A DNA stretch of 11,075 bases from a bacterium (GCA_021780625.1 JAJXYI010000592.1:1-11075), one strand, 5' to 3'; shown: positions 1 to 7,229, counted from the stretch's first letter. Notes: generated from the letters alone by a model not told the origin. Made by a program: numbers and translations.

Positions 1-2
1 GG

Positions 3-845
3 CCGGATACCGATTTTTTCACGGCGAGCAGCAGCGGTGCCATCTTCGGCGAGCTGGTGGCCGCCGCCGCCGCCCAGCTCGCACGCGACCACGGCGCGGA
101 TCCCGCCGCGATGACTTTCGTGGAGGTCGGCGCCGAGACGGAGGAGGGCGTGCTCGAGGGCGCGGCCCACCCCTTCGGCGCGCGTCGCGTCCTCCGGCTG
201 GGCGACCCGCTCGCGGCGGAGGGGTCCTGCGTCCTGTTCTCCAATGAGCTGTTCGACGCCCAGCCCTGCCGGCGCTTCGTCCGCCGCGGCGGGACCTGGC
301 TTGAGGCCGGCGTGGCCGAGAGCGCCGGAGCCCTCGAGGAGCGCCTGCTCGGCCCCGTATCGGAACCCTGGCTACCAAACGACGCCCCGGAAGGCTACCG
401 CTTCGACGCCCCGCGGGCCGCCGCCACCCTCGCCTCCCACCTCGCCGCCCGCACCTGGTCCGGCCTTTTCCTCGCCTTCGACTACGGCAAGAGCCTCGCC
501 GAGCTCGCGCACGACACTCCCGGCGGCACCGTCCGCGCCTACCACCGCCACACCCAGGTCACCGATCTTCTCGCCCGCCCCGGCGCCCAGGATCTCACCT
601 GCCACATCTGCTGGGACTGGATCGCAGAGGCGCTCCAACACGCCTCGTTCCCAAATCCCGTGCTCGAATCGCAGGAGACCTTCCTCGTCCGCCACGCAGG
701 CCCCTTCATCGCCCTCGAGATCGAGCGCGAGGCCCGCGGCGCCAGCCCCCGCAAACGCGCGCTCATGCAACTGCTGCACCCCGCCCACCTCGGGCGAAAA
801 TTCCAGGTCATGCACGCCTGGCGATCCGCCTCCGTGACAGAGTAG
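3..845 (+). CDS. MidA/NDUFAF7-like (DUF185) SAM-dependent methyltransferase, 5'-truncated by the window edge
   Basis: The reading frame is open from base 3, so the true start lies outside; 280 residues are visible. The family (DUF185, Methyltransf_28) includes NDUFAF7/MidA, which methylates an arginine of the NDUFS2 subunit of respiratory complex I in eukaryotes; bacterial roles are poorly defined. Visible family hallmarks, numbered from base 3: DFFTASSSGAIFGE at 4-17, NELFDAQP near 81-88, FDYG near 159-162, GGTVRAYHRHT near 174-184 and PGAQDLTCH near 193-201. The order and spacing fit the family well. One oddity is that the SAM-binding motif I, normally E-[LV]-G-P-G-x-G-T, reads FVEVGAETEEG, so the glycine-rich loop is lost. 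It may be a divergent or catalytically weak member. The gene ends in a double in-frame stop, TAG TAA (843-848), 69-72 bp before the next gene on the same strand, so co-transcription is possible. Confidence 0.85.
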   Translation, partial: PDTDFFTASSSGAIFGELVAAAAAQLARDHGADPAAMTFVEVGAETEEGVLEGAAHPFGARRVLRLGDPLAAEGSCVLFSNELFDAQPCRRFVRRGGTWLEAGVAESAGALEERLLGPVSEPWLPNDAPEGYRFDAPRAAATLASHLAARTWSGLFLAFDYGKSLAELAHDTPGGTVRAYHRHTQVTDLLARPGAQDLTCHICWDWIAEALQHASFPNPVLESQETFLVRHAGPFIALEIEREARGASPRKRALMQLLHPAHLGRKFQVMHAWRSASVTE

Positions 846-873
846 TAAAATTACCGACCACCCCACTCAGGTT

Positions 874-883
874 TTGCATGCAA
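874..883. promoter_or_regulatory. Short perfect palindrome TTGCATGCAA in the leader of the pseudokinase gene
   Basis: A perfect 10-bp palindrome lies in the 72-bp spacer between the methyltransferase stop and the ATG at 918. It could be a regulator site, but a palindrome this short is often chance. No matching -10/-35 pair and no Shine-Dalgarno sequence is evident before ATG 918. Confidence 0.15.
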
Positions 884-917
884 CCCAAGCTCCCCCATCG
901 TCCATGCCGTTGACAGA

Positions 918-3563
918 ATGAGCAATCAGGGTGCCCCCGAATTTTCAGGTGAGGAAAACGCCCAGTCTCCCAAGACATCCCTCGAAACCCCCATCCAACT
1001 CGAGGACGAGCGTTTCCCCACCCCCGGCGCAAGCTGGCTGAAGACCTACATCGTCCGCGACCCGATCGAACGGGCACAATGCGGCCCCTCGTGGTCGGCC
1101 TCCGTCATTGCTCCTCCTAAGGACGTGATCATCGTCGGGGTCCGCTCCGTCGATCCCCGCCACGACGAGGCCTGGGACCGCCTTCGCTCCTGCTCGTCGC
1201 CCGCCCTCCTCAAGCCCACCGAAGGCCGCCTCATCGACGACCGCCGCTTCGAAATCTTCGAGGCCTGCAACGGCACCCCGCTTTCCGAGTGGACGGTCGC
1301 CAACCCCGCACCATCCCCGGAGGTGCTCACCGCATGGACCGGCGACCTCGCCGACGCCCTTGAGAATCTCCAGCGCAACGGCCTGATCCACTCGAGGATC
1401 GAGCCCGACAACCTCTTCGTCGTCGAGGACCGCACTCCGCCCCGGCTCGTGGTCGGCGGGCTCGAGTCGGTCGTCTCCTACGCCCGCACCGAGGCCATCC
1501 CAATCGCCACCGACCCCTTCTACGGTCCACCCGAAGCCGTCGGACGCCCCGCCCACCCGGGCGGCGAATCACTCCTGGTCTGGGACTGGTGGTCGGTGGG
1601 GCGCGTGATCCAGGAACTCGTGCTCGGACGCCACATCCTCGAACACATGCTCGACTTCACGATGTCCCGCCAGTCCGCGGACGATCGTGAGTTCGCCGAA
1701 AAACTGCTCCTCGAGCAGGCACACGGGGAGACCCGTGCAGGCGGCCTCGAGGCGATGCCCGCCACCGACAAGCGCATCGACCTGCTCCTTCACGGCCTGC
1801 TCACCGCCTCGGTCGACGCCCGCTGGGGCCTCCAGGACGTCCGCCAGTGGCTCCAGGGCGAGACTCCCCGCGAACGGTACCGCATCGGCAGGAACGAGCG
1901 GCTGTTTCGCTGGCGCGGCCGCGCCTGGACCGTCCAGGAGGCCGCCGAGGAGATGCGCTCCGCCGAATTCTGGGAAGAGGGTCGCCGCCACATTTTCACC
2001 GACAACGAGCCCGACACTCTCGTCTCCTTCGTACGATCCGAGGCCGCAATGCAGCCCCTCGCCCAGAAGATCAGCGAAAGCTCGGCGCTCGCCCGCGCAC
2101 CCGAACTTTCGTCGCTGGCAGTCGTCCCGTTCCGCGAACTGATCCTCGCCATCGCGCTGCAAAAGCTCGCGGGCGGCCCGCTCGTCCATCGCGGCCACGT
2201 GGTCGACAATCTTTATCTGCGCGACCTGGCCGCCGCCGATGCCTTCGCCGGAACCAACTTTCCCCTGATCCAGGTGCTCACGCACGCGAGCATCGTCGCT
2301 GTGATCGAAAAGCTGGACCCCGGCGCGGGACGCATGCTCGGCGACTGTTCGAAGCTGGCGCTGCGCGCACTCGATCGCGGCTTTCGGCAACGCTGGCTTA
2401 CCCGCAATGGCACCGCGGAGGTCATGCGCCTGTGGTCCCTCGCCTTTGACGCCGCCAGCGTAAGCCAGGCCGAGCGCCAGAAGCTCAAGGAGCTCTACGC
2501 CCGCAGCGACACTCCCGAGGTGGACGCGCTCTTCAGCGCCGAGAACAACGCCCCCGACGAGGTGCTGCTGCTCGCCTGGATGCTGCCCCAGGCGCAGCAA
2601 AAGTTCGGCTTCGTCACCCACGAGGACTGGGCGTTGCGCCAGCAGGCCGCCCTCTCCGAGCGCGGCCGCCAGCTCGCGGGCATCCTGTTCTGGAAGCGCC
2701 TGCGCCGCGTGCTCCGCCTGGCGCCCCTGCTGTTCGGCAATCTTCCGCTCGTGCTCGGGCTTTGGATACTGCTCGGGCTCTTCATGGCCTTCGCCTGGCC
2801 CGGTCTCTCGGGCATCCCCCTTGCCGTGCTTCCGCCGCTCGTCGCCGTGTCGCTGCGGTTTCTTTTCGCCCCGATGCTCAACCCGCTGCTCGCCGCCCAC
2901 GCCCCCAAAGCCAGGCCCTGGGGCCTCCGCGACGGCGTGGCACGCTGTGAGAAGGAGCTGTCCGCCTTTTCCGAGCGCGCACTCCACGAACGCGAGATCG
3001 CCCACTCCCTCGCCGCCCTCAACGCCGACCTCGCCCACCTTGCCCCAAACGCCAAACCCGTGCAGCTACCCCCGCATTTCGCGCGCGCCAAGGCGATCGC
3101 GATGCTCGCCTGGGTCGCCTTCATCCTCCTCGCCGTCTCAGGCGCCAGGCACCTCCAGTCGACACCACAGCCCCTGGTCCACTTCTCCAAGGCCTGGGAC
3201 AACCGCCCGCCCGCCCCCGACGCCGCCTGGTACCCTCCCGCCCCCAAGGAGAAGGAGGACTTCCCCTTCGCCATCCCCAAGCATCCTCCGATGGTCATCC
3301 CCATCGGACACGGTGTCGCCTCGGAGGAGATTGTCCGCGCCGCCCGCCGCAAGGGCGCCTACCTGGTCCAGGATTACAAGCCCCACGACATCGGCGCCCC
3401 CGTGCTCGTCCAAGTGCCCACCGACCAATACTCCGGCTTTCTCCTCTACGACCCGACCTCCAACAAGATCGTGGACAACAAGGTCCTCGTCCTGAAATAC
3501 ATCCCGCCCCGCCGGGTGTTCATCAGCATCGACGGCAAACTGGTCTTCGTGCCCAATTATTGA
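918..3563 (+). CDS. Membrane-anchored pseudokinase-like protein, 881 aa
   Basis: Residues about 40-240 resemble a eukaryotic-type Ser/Thr kinase fold. A hinge-like segment 'RFEIFEACNGTPLSEW' precedes a catalytic-loop equivalent HSRIEPDN at 158-165, which aligns with HRDxKPEN. An activation-segment end YGPPEAVG at 202-209 aligns with the APE motif, and WDWWSVGRVIQELVLG at 222-237 aligns with DxWSLGxxxxEL. The catalytic residues are gone: Arg160 replaces the HRD Asp, Glu162 replaces the loop Lys, VVGG stands where DFG would be, and no glycine loop or VAIK lysine is visible. A helical 240-600 region of unknown type follows, then hydrophobic segments near 604-626, 633-650 and 727-743. A charged, proline-rich linker leads to a C-terminal domain (about 795-881) that I do not recognise. 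Three membrane passes would put the kinase-like part in the cytosol and the C-terminus outside (inference). ATG 918 is the first start after a stop codon in this frame; no Shine-Dalgarno is seen. Function unknown; a scaffold or sensor role is a guess. Confidence 0.85.
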   Translation: MSNQGAPEFSGEENAQSPKTSLETPIQLEDERFPTPGASWLKTYIVRDPIERAQCGPSWSASVIAPPKDVIIVGVRSVDPRHDEAWDRLRSCSSPALLKPTEGRLIDDRRFEIFEACNGTPLSEWTVANPAPSPEVLTAWTGDLADALENLQRNGLIHSRIEPDNLFVVEDRTPPRLVVGGLESVVSYARTEAIPIATDPFYGPPEAVGRPAHPGGESLLVWDWWSVGRVIQELVLGRHILEHMLDFTMSRQSADDREFAEKLLLEQAHGETRAGGLEAMPATDKRIDLLLHGLLTASVDARWGLQDVRQWLQGETPRERYRIGRNERLFRWRGRAWTVQEAAEEMRSAEFWEEGRRHIFTDNEPDTLVSFVRSEAAMQPLAQKISESSALARAPELSSLAVVPFRELILAIALQKLAGGPLVHRGHVVDNLYLRDLAAADAFAGTNFPLIQVLTHASIVAVIEKLDPGAGRMLGDCSKLALRALDRGFRQRWLTRNGTAEVMRLWSLAFDAASVSQAERQKLKELYARSDTPEVDALFSAENNAPDEVLLLAWMLPQAQQKFGFVTHEDWALRQQAALSERGRQLAGILFWKRLRRVLRLAPLLFGNLPLVLGLWILLGLFMAFAWPGLSGIPLAVLPPLVAVSLRFLFAPMLNPLLAAHAPKARPWGLRDGVARCEKELSAFSERALHEREIAHSLAALNADLAHLAPNAKPVQLPPHFARAKAIAMLAWVAFILLAVSGARHLQSTPQPLVHFSKAWDNRPPAPDAAWYPPAPKEKEDFPFAIPKHPPMVIPIGHGVASEEIVRAARRKGAYLVQDYKPHDIGAPVLVQVPTDQYSGFLLYDPTSNKIVDNKVLVLKYIPPRRVFISIDGKLVFVPNY

Positions 3564-3596
3564 CGCCCCTGCGCCGCGCTCCCCGCGCCGCCCCTC

Positions 3597-4499
3597 CTAT
3601 TTCGCCAGGCTCAGCAGCGCCACACCGGCCACCGCCAGCAGCGCACCCGCGTAGTAAAGTCCCCGGGGGCGCCTTCCCTCCAGCCACAGCGCAAACGGGA
3701 TCGTGAGCAGCGGCGATGCGGCGACCACGGGCTGGACGATGCCCGCCGGCGTCGAACTCAGCGCCCACTGATAGCAGGCGACGCCGAGCACCGGCCCGGT
3801 CAGCGCGTTGGCCGCCACCCAGGGCCAGGACGCGCGCAGCGTCGCCACGGCCGGCCGTGTATCCGGTCTTACCCGACCGCTCCACGCCACCCAGCCCGCC
3901 GCCAGCGCCGCCACCGTGATCCCTCCCAGCACGCGCTGGTAGGCGGCGGTCCCCGGATCGGGCACCGCGTGCGCCAGATGGGCCACGGCATAGGCCTTGC
4001 GGCTGATCACCGCGCCCAGCCCCTGGCCGAAGGCCGACACAAAGGCCCACGCCACCCCCGAACGCCAGACCCCGCGCTCCAGACGCGGCCAGCTCGCCGG
4101 CGCCAGCCCGATGCCCACGCCCAGCACCGTGAGCGCCGCGAGCCCCCACTGCACCGCCGTGAGCTGTGTCCCGAGCCAGACGCGCTCGATCCCCGCTGCG
4201 ACCCACACCGTTCCGCACTGCACGATCAACATCGACAAACTCGCGCCGAGCCGCGGGAGCGCCTGGAACATCGCCAGCCCGCCCACGCCAAAACCCGCCA
4301 CCCCGCTCGCGACAAACCAGCCGACCGAGGCCCCGCCGCGCAGGCCCGAGCCCAGCCCGTGCGCCCCCCCCCCCAGCAGCACCACCGCCACCAGCAGCCG
4401 CGCGAGGTTCGCACGCTCCGGCCCCAGCAGCACCGCCGAGCGGCCCGCAAAGACCGCCGTGACGGCGAAAAACACCAGGGTGAGCAACGCGCCGGTCAT
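3597..4499 (-). CDS. EamA/DMT-superfamily transporter, 300 aa
   Basis: The protein is an almost continuous run of hydrophobic helices, compatible with the ten-helix drug/metabolite transporter fold built from two EamA repeats (about 1-130 and 155-298). Supporting features are the internal-repeat layout, the GLAMFQALPRLGASLSML segment near 75-92 and the C-terminal half ending in 'ALSSTPAGIVQPVVAASPLL', which resembles EamA helices. At 300 aa it has the usual length. The substrate cannot be told from sequence; family members export amino acids, nucleosides or metabolites. ATG at 4497-4499 begins directly with a membrane helix. The gene converges on the pseudokinase gene with only 33 bp between stops and no clear terminator hairpin there. 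Codons 42-46 contain an uninterrupted run of 11 G on the coding strand (plus-strand 4364-4374), so the frame is sensitive to slippage. Confidence 0.85.
   Translation of the reverse strand: MTGALLTLVFFAVTAVFAGRSAVLLGPERANLARLLVAVVLLGGGAHGLGSGLRGGASVGWFVASGVAGFGVGGLAMFQALPRLGASLSMLIVQCGTVWVAAGIERVWLGTQLTAVQWGLAALTVLGVGIGLAPASWPRLERGVWRSGVAWAFVSAFGQGLGAVISRKAYAVAHLAHAVPDPGTAAYQRVLGGITVAALAAGWVAWSGRVRPDTRPAVATLRASWPWVAANALTGPVLGVACYQWALSSTPAGIVQPVVAASPLLTIPFALWLEGRRPRGLYYAGALLAVAGVALLSLAK
4364..4374 (-). repeat. 11-nt homopolymeric G tract inside the DMT transporter gene
   Basis: Eleven consecutive C on the plus strand make poly-G in the coding strand, covering the end of Leu42, Gly43-Gly45 and the start of Ala46. 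The frame on both sides matches EamA-like helices, so the gene is ON as given. A gain or loss of one G would frameshift the protein after residue 45. Such tracts can drive phase variation; they are also frequent sequencing errors. Confidence 0.75.
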
Positions 4500-4572
4500 G
4501 CGCGGCGAGTCTCGCCGCGCGGTCTGTCTCTGTCCAGCGCGCCATCAACCGCTAAGGAAGCCGGAGGGATTG

Positions 4573-4600
4573 AACCACAGACACAGAGGTCACGGAGAAA
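4573..4600. repeat. Dispersed-type motif of the AACCACAGAcACAGAGG kind
   Basis: The stretch reads AACCACAGACACAGAGG followed by TCACGGAGAAA. Motifs of this kind recur between genes in several environmental bacterial phyla, as I recall; only this one copy is in the window. The function is unknown. Confidence 0.35.
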
Positions 4601-4715
4601 AACCGAATCAGGAGAAGTTCGCATCAACCAGAAAACTGCAGTGAACAGAATCGAAGATAATCTAGAAAGGCGGTCCCACCGCATGGACGAACCTTCCGCT
4701 GAATCGGATCGATAT

Positions 4716-4744
4716 GGACTGCGGAGCCTCGGCTCCGCTTTGCG
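4716..4744 (+). repeat. REP-like palindrome, copy 1
   Basis: The core GCGGAGCCTCGGCTCCGC (4721-4738) has perfect 8-bp arms and a TC loop, framed by GGACT on the left and TTTGCG on the right. The same framework recurs in inverse orientation at 4851-4878. A weaker hairpin, GCCG-CTCT-CGGC, follows at 4748-4759. Confidence 0.6.
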
Positions 4745-4786
4745 GACGCCGCTCTCGGCGGCGCCCTCGCAATCGACAGTGGAGCG

Positions 4787-4804
4787 TCTCTCTCTCTCTC
4801 TCTC
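4787..4804. repeat. (TC)9 dinucleotide microsatellite
   Basis: Nine uninterrupted TC units lie between the two REP-like palindromes. No gene overlaps it that I can support, so any length variation would be intergenic. Confidence 0.8.
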
Positions 4805-4850
4805 GACCATTCCTCAGAGCCCGGACTGGCGAGGAGTCGAGTCTCCCCGC

Positions 4851-4878
4851 CCAAAGCGGAATCGAGATTCCGCACTCC
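4851..4878 (-). repeat. REP-like palindrome, copy 2, inverse orientation
   Basis: Read on the minus strand the core is GCGGAATCTCGATTCCGC (4856-4873), framed by GGAGT and TTTGG. Compared with copy 1 the loop TC and the outer stem are identical, while two adjacent stem pairs have changed together (GC to AT on one arm, GC to AT on the other). The stem therefore stays perfectly paired, as expected if the hairpin itself matters. Confidence 0.6.
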
Positions 4879-4984
4879 AAAAGGAAGACCGCGTGTCGAC
4901 CTGGAGCGGCGGAGGCGTCGCGCGCACCGGGTGCGGGCCGACGATCCGCTGACACCCGCGTCCGCGCCTCCATCGCAACCAGCA

Positions 4985-5002
4985 GCGTCCCGCGCGGGAC
5001 GC
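4985..5002. repeat. 18-bp perfect palindrome
   Basis: GCGTCCCGCGCGGGACGC is fully self-complementary. It lies downstream of proS (minus strand) but has no following U-run on that strand, so it is not a canonical terminator. It is probably one more palindromic repeat in this spacer. Confidence 0.5.
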
Positions 5003-5016
5003 CCCTGGCTTCATTC

Positions 5017-5044
5017 TAACTCCTAGCTCCTAACTCCTCGCTCC
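5017..5044. repeat. Tandem 14-mer, two units
   Basis: TAACTCCTAGCTCC (5017-5030) is followed directly by TAACTCCTCGCTCC (5031-5044), differing at one base. It abuts a half-copy of the pyrimidine-rich repeat family, so the two may form one composite element. Confidence 0.6.
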
Positions 5045-5047
5045 TTT

Positions 5048-5090
5048 CCCCATCCCCTTCATCGCCTCCATCCCTGTGAATATCGGTTCG
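5048..5090 (-). repeat. Half-copy of the purine-rich dispersed repeat (one end only)
   Basis: The plus strand reads CCCCTTCATCGCCTCCATCC then CTGTGAATATCGGTTC. This is the same end sequence that closes the MITE-like elements at 9421-9446 and 9732-9763. No partner end is found to its left, so it is a solo end placed 9 bp past the proS stop. Confidence 0.6.
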
Positions 5091-5098
5091 TCCCGCGC

Positions 5099-6859
5099 TC
5101 AGCCCATGCGCGCCACCACGGCCTCGGCCACGCGGGCCTCCGCCTCGGCCACGGGAAGCTTCACGACGTCCTTCTGGTCGCGCGCCTTCAGCTCGACCAC
5201 GCCTTCCTTCAGGCCGCGCCCACCCACCGTGATGCGCAGCGGAATGCCGATGAGGTCCGCGTCCTTGAACTTCACCCCGGGCCTCTCCGCACGATCGTCG
5301 ATCAGCACGTCGGCGCCCGCACGCTCGGCAGCGGCACCCAGCTTCTTCGCCATCTCCGAGGCCGCCGGATCCTGCGGATCCAGCAGGCACACGAGCACCT
5401 GGAACGGAGCCACCGACCAGGGCCAGAGGATGCCGTCGGCATCGTGACTCTGCTCGATGATTGCCTGCATGGTGCGGCTGATGCCGATGCCGTAGCAGCC
5501 CATCACCATCGGATGCGTCTGCTTCTGGTCGTCGGTGTAGACCGCGTTGAACTTCTCGGAGTACTTCGTGCCGAGCTTGAAGACGTGTCCGACCTCGATG
5601 GCGCGGCGGCTCTTCAGCGGGGCCCCGCACTTCGGGCAGGGCTCCCCCGCCTTGACCGTGCGGAAATCGCCGAAACGCGTGATCGCGAGATCGCGGGCCA
5701 CGTTGACGTTGCGCAGGTGGAAGCCGTCCTCGTTCGCGCCTGTGACGCCGTTGCCGATGAGCCGGATGGCGTGGTCGGCGAAGATGCCTGCAAGGACCGC
5801 GGGATTCTTGATCGTGCCCTTCACGGCGCCGAGGCTGCCGGGTTTCGCGCCCAGGACGGGTTCGATCTCCTCGGGCGTGGCGGGACGAAACAGCTTGAAG
5901 CCGAGGCTGCCGAGCTTGGCCTCCTCGAGCTCGTCGCAGCCGCGGAGGATCACGATGAACGGCTTGTCGTCTCCGACAAAGACGAGCGTCTTGAACTGCT
6001 TGTCGCCGGGGACCGAATACGGGGCGGCCTCGAGCGAGGCGATGGTGACGACCCCTGGCGTGGCGAACTTCTCGACGGCCCCGGCGGGCTCGGCGTCCTT
6101 CAGGTCCGCGGGCACGAGGCCGCTGGTGGCCTTCTCGCGGTTGGCGGAGTAGCCGCTCTCCTCGCAGTACACCACGTCGTCGTCGCCGACCTCGGCGGGA
6201 ACCATGAACTCGTGGGAGAAGCTGCCGCCCATCACGCCGGTGTCGGCCTCGACGGCAATGGCCTTGAGCCCCACGCGGGCGAAGAAGGCCTCGTAGGCGG
6301 CCTTCATGAGCTGGTAGCTCCGGGTGGCGCCGGCGTCGTCCGCGTCGAACGAATACGCGTCCTTCATGATGAACTCGCGGGCGCGCATCAGCCCGTAGCG
6401 CGGGCGGATCTCGTTACGGAACTTGGTGGCGATCTGATAAAAATTCTTGGGCAGGTCGCGGTAGCTGGTGATCTCGGACTTGACGAGGGGAGTGATGATT
6501 TCCTCGTGGGTGGGGCCGAGGACGAATTCGGGATCGCGGGGGGCGCGTTTGCCGGCGCCGGCGTGATCGGCGCGGAACATGATTTCGCGGGCGGCCTCCC
6601 AGCGGGGGCCCTGCATCCAGTTTTCGACCGGGTGGACGTGGGGCATCCACAGCTCGATGGCGCCGGCCTTGTCCATCTCCTGGCGGCACAGCTCAGTGAT
6701 CTTGTGGATCACGCGCAGGCCGAGGGGCATGTAGGTGTAGAGACCGCCGGTGAGCTTGCGCACGAGCCCGGCGCGCACGAGGAGCTTGTGGGAGGTGATT
6801 TCCGCGTCGGCGGGACTCTCCTTGAGGGTGGGGATGAAAAACTGGGACCAGAGCTTCAT
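5099..6859 (-). CDS. proS: Prolyl-tRNA synthetase (bacterial type, with editing insertion), 586 aa
   Basis: Charges tRNA-Pro with proline in the cytosol. This is a class II enzyme. Visible landmarks: the N-terminal LTGGLYTYMPLGLRV (36-50), part of the motif 1 region; GPTHEE (115-120); motif 2 FRNEIRPRYGLMRAREF (147-163) followed by IMKDAYSF; an insertion domain of the YbaK/INS editing type around 225-400; VGHVFKLGTKYS (423-434); motif 3 GCYGIGISR (454-462); and an anticodon-binding domain from about 485 to the end. The length is close to the roughly 570 aa of the Escherichia coli enzyme. I chose ATG 6859 because MKLWSQFFIPTLKE is the usual family N-terminus. The frame stays open 76 codons further upstream, but that part runs through a dispersed repeat and looks non-coding. 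No Shine-Dalgarno is visible. The gene appears monocistronic, with repeats on both sides. Confidence 0.97.
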   Translation of the reverse strand: MKLWSQFFIPTLKESPADAEITSHKLLVRAGLVRKLTGGLYTYMPLGLRVIHKITELCRQEMDKAGAIELWMPHVHPVENWMQGPRWEAAREIMFRADHAGAGKRAPRDPEFVLGPTHEEIITPLVKSEITSYRDLPKNFYQIATKFRNEIRPRYGLMRAREFIMKDAYSFDADDAGATRSYQLMKAAYEAFFARVGLKAIAVEADTGVMGGSFSHEFMVPAEVGDDDVVYCEESGYSANREKATSGLVPADLKDAEPAGAVEKFATPGVVTIASLEAAPYSVPGDKQFKTLVFVGDDKPFIVILRGCDELEEAKLGSLGFKLFRPATPEEIEPVLGAKPGSLGAVKGTIKNPAVLAGIFADHAIRLIGNGVTGANEDGFHLRNVNVARDLAITRFGDFRTVKAGEPCPKCGAPLKSRRAIEVGHVFKLGTKYSEKFNAVYTDDQKQTHPMVMGCYGIGISRTMQAIIEQSHDADGILWPWSVAPFQVLVCLLDPQDPAASEMAKKLGAAAERAGADVLIDDRAERPGVKFKDADLIGIPLRITVGGRGLKEGVVELKARDQKDVVKLPVAEAEARVAEAVVARMG

Positions 6860-6941
6860 AAAGCCCGGCACCGAAGCAATCCGCCCCCGCGAGGGCAACG
6901 GTAAAGCGGGAGCGGCGATCCGTTGGAGCCGCTGGCCCCTC

Positions 6942-7053
6942 GCTACTTTGAATTCACAGAGATGAAAGGGATGGAGGGGATTGGGCGGGGAAAGCTGAAA
7001 GGCTAAAAACGGAGCCAAGCTGGCCGCCCAGAGGTCGGCCCCTGCGAGGCGCC
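6942..7053 (+). repeat. Dispersed repeat family B, copy 1
   Basis: It begins CTACTTTGAATTCACAGAGA, runs through the purine-rich end motif, then carries AAAGCTGAAAGGCTAAAAAC and a hairpin GGCCGCC-CAGA-GG-T-CGGCC near 7022-7040. The same order recurs at 9807-9931, with the hairpin stem unchanged although its loop differs. There is no coding potential I can support. Confidence 0.75.
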
Positions 7054-7063
7054 AACGTCTTCG

Positions 7064-7144
7064 GGACGCCGCAAAAACCATTCTCACTCCCCGCTTCTCG
7101 CTTCTCTCAGAAACGGTTTTTCCGCCTGTCCCCTGAGCGACCCC
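7064..7144 (+). repeat. Dispersed repeat family C, copy 1
   Basis: It starts GGACGCCGCAAAAACCATTC and ends CTGTCCCCTGAGCGACCCC. It matches 8251-8326 almost base for base apart from a few short indels in the middle. The two copies bracket the DUF433/DUF5615 pair in the same orientation. Confidence 0.75.
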
Positions 7145-7229
7145 GCAGACCTAAAGGTTTGACCCGTTCCGGCTTGTCCACGCCTCGATTCAGCGGCCAA
7201 AAGAGGTTGATGCCGCCACCCATCCCAGC

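Larger units (their letters stand above)
4500..5098. other. Gene-free, palindrome-rich spacer between the DMT transporter and proS
   Basis: Open frames here are low-complexity or shadow frames with no family resemblance. The stretch is a mosaic of non-coding repeats: an 'AACCACAGACACAGAGG' type motif at 4573-4600, two related palindromes in opposite orientation (4716-4744, 4851-4878), a (TC)9 run (4787-4804), a GCACC-G-GGTGC hairpin (4923-4935), an 18-bp palindrome (4985-5002), a tandem 14-mer (5017-5044) and a half-copy of the pyrimidine-rich repeat (5048-5090). The transporter promoter should lie near 4500-4570, but I cannot pick it out. Confidence 0.7.

Noticed and set aside
1569..3038. 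489-codon open frame on the minus strand opposite the pseudokinase gene
   Set aside because: It has a low-complexity, Gly/Glu/Ala-rich product with no family resemblance. It is the usual antisense shadow of a GC-rich gene with strong third-position bias.
3564..3596. Bidirectional terminator between the convergent genes
   Set aside because: The 33-bp spacer is GC-rich, but the arms do not pair beyond about 4 bp and there is no T run on either strand.
3523..4548. 341-codon minus-strand frame overlapping the DMT transporter
   Set aside because: It is a different frame, Gly/Arg/Ala-rich without membrane helices. The 300-aa frame has clear EamA-like helices throughout.
5444..6904. 486-codon plus-strand frame opposite proS
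   Set aside because: It is a shadow of proS; the product is Gly/Ala/Leu/Val-rich without recognisable domains, and proS is certain.
6860..7087. Upstream extension of proS by 76 codons
   Set aside because: The extension runs through the family B repeat and has no synthetase-like sequence; family alignment places the start at MKLWSQFF.
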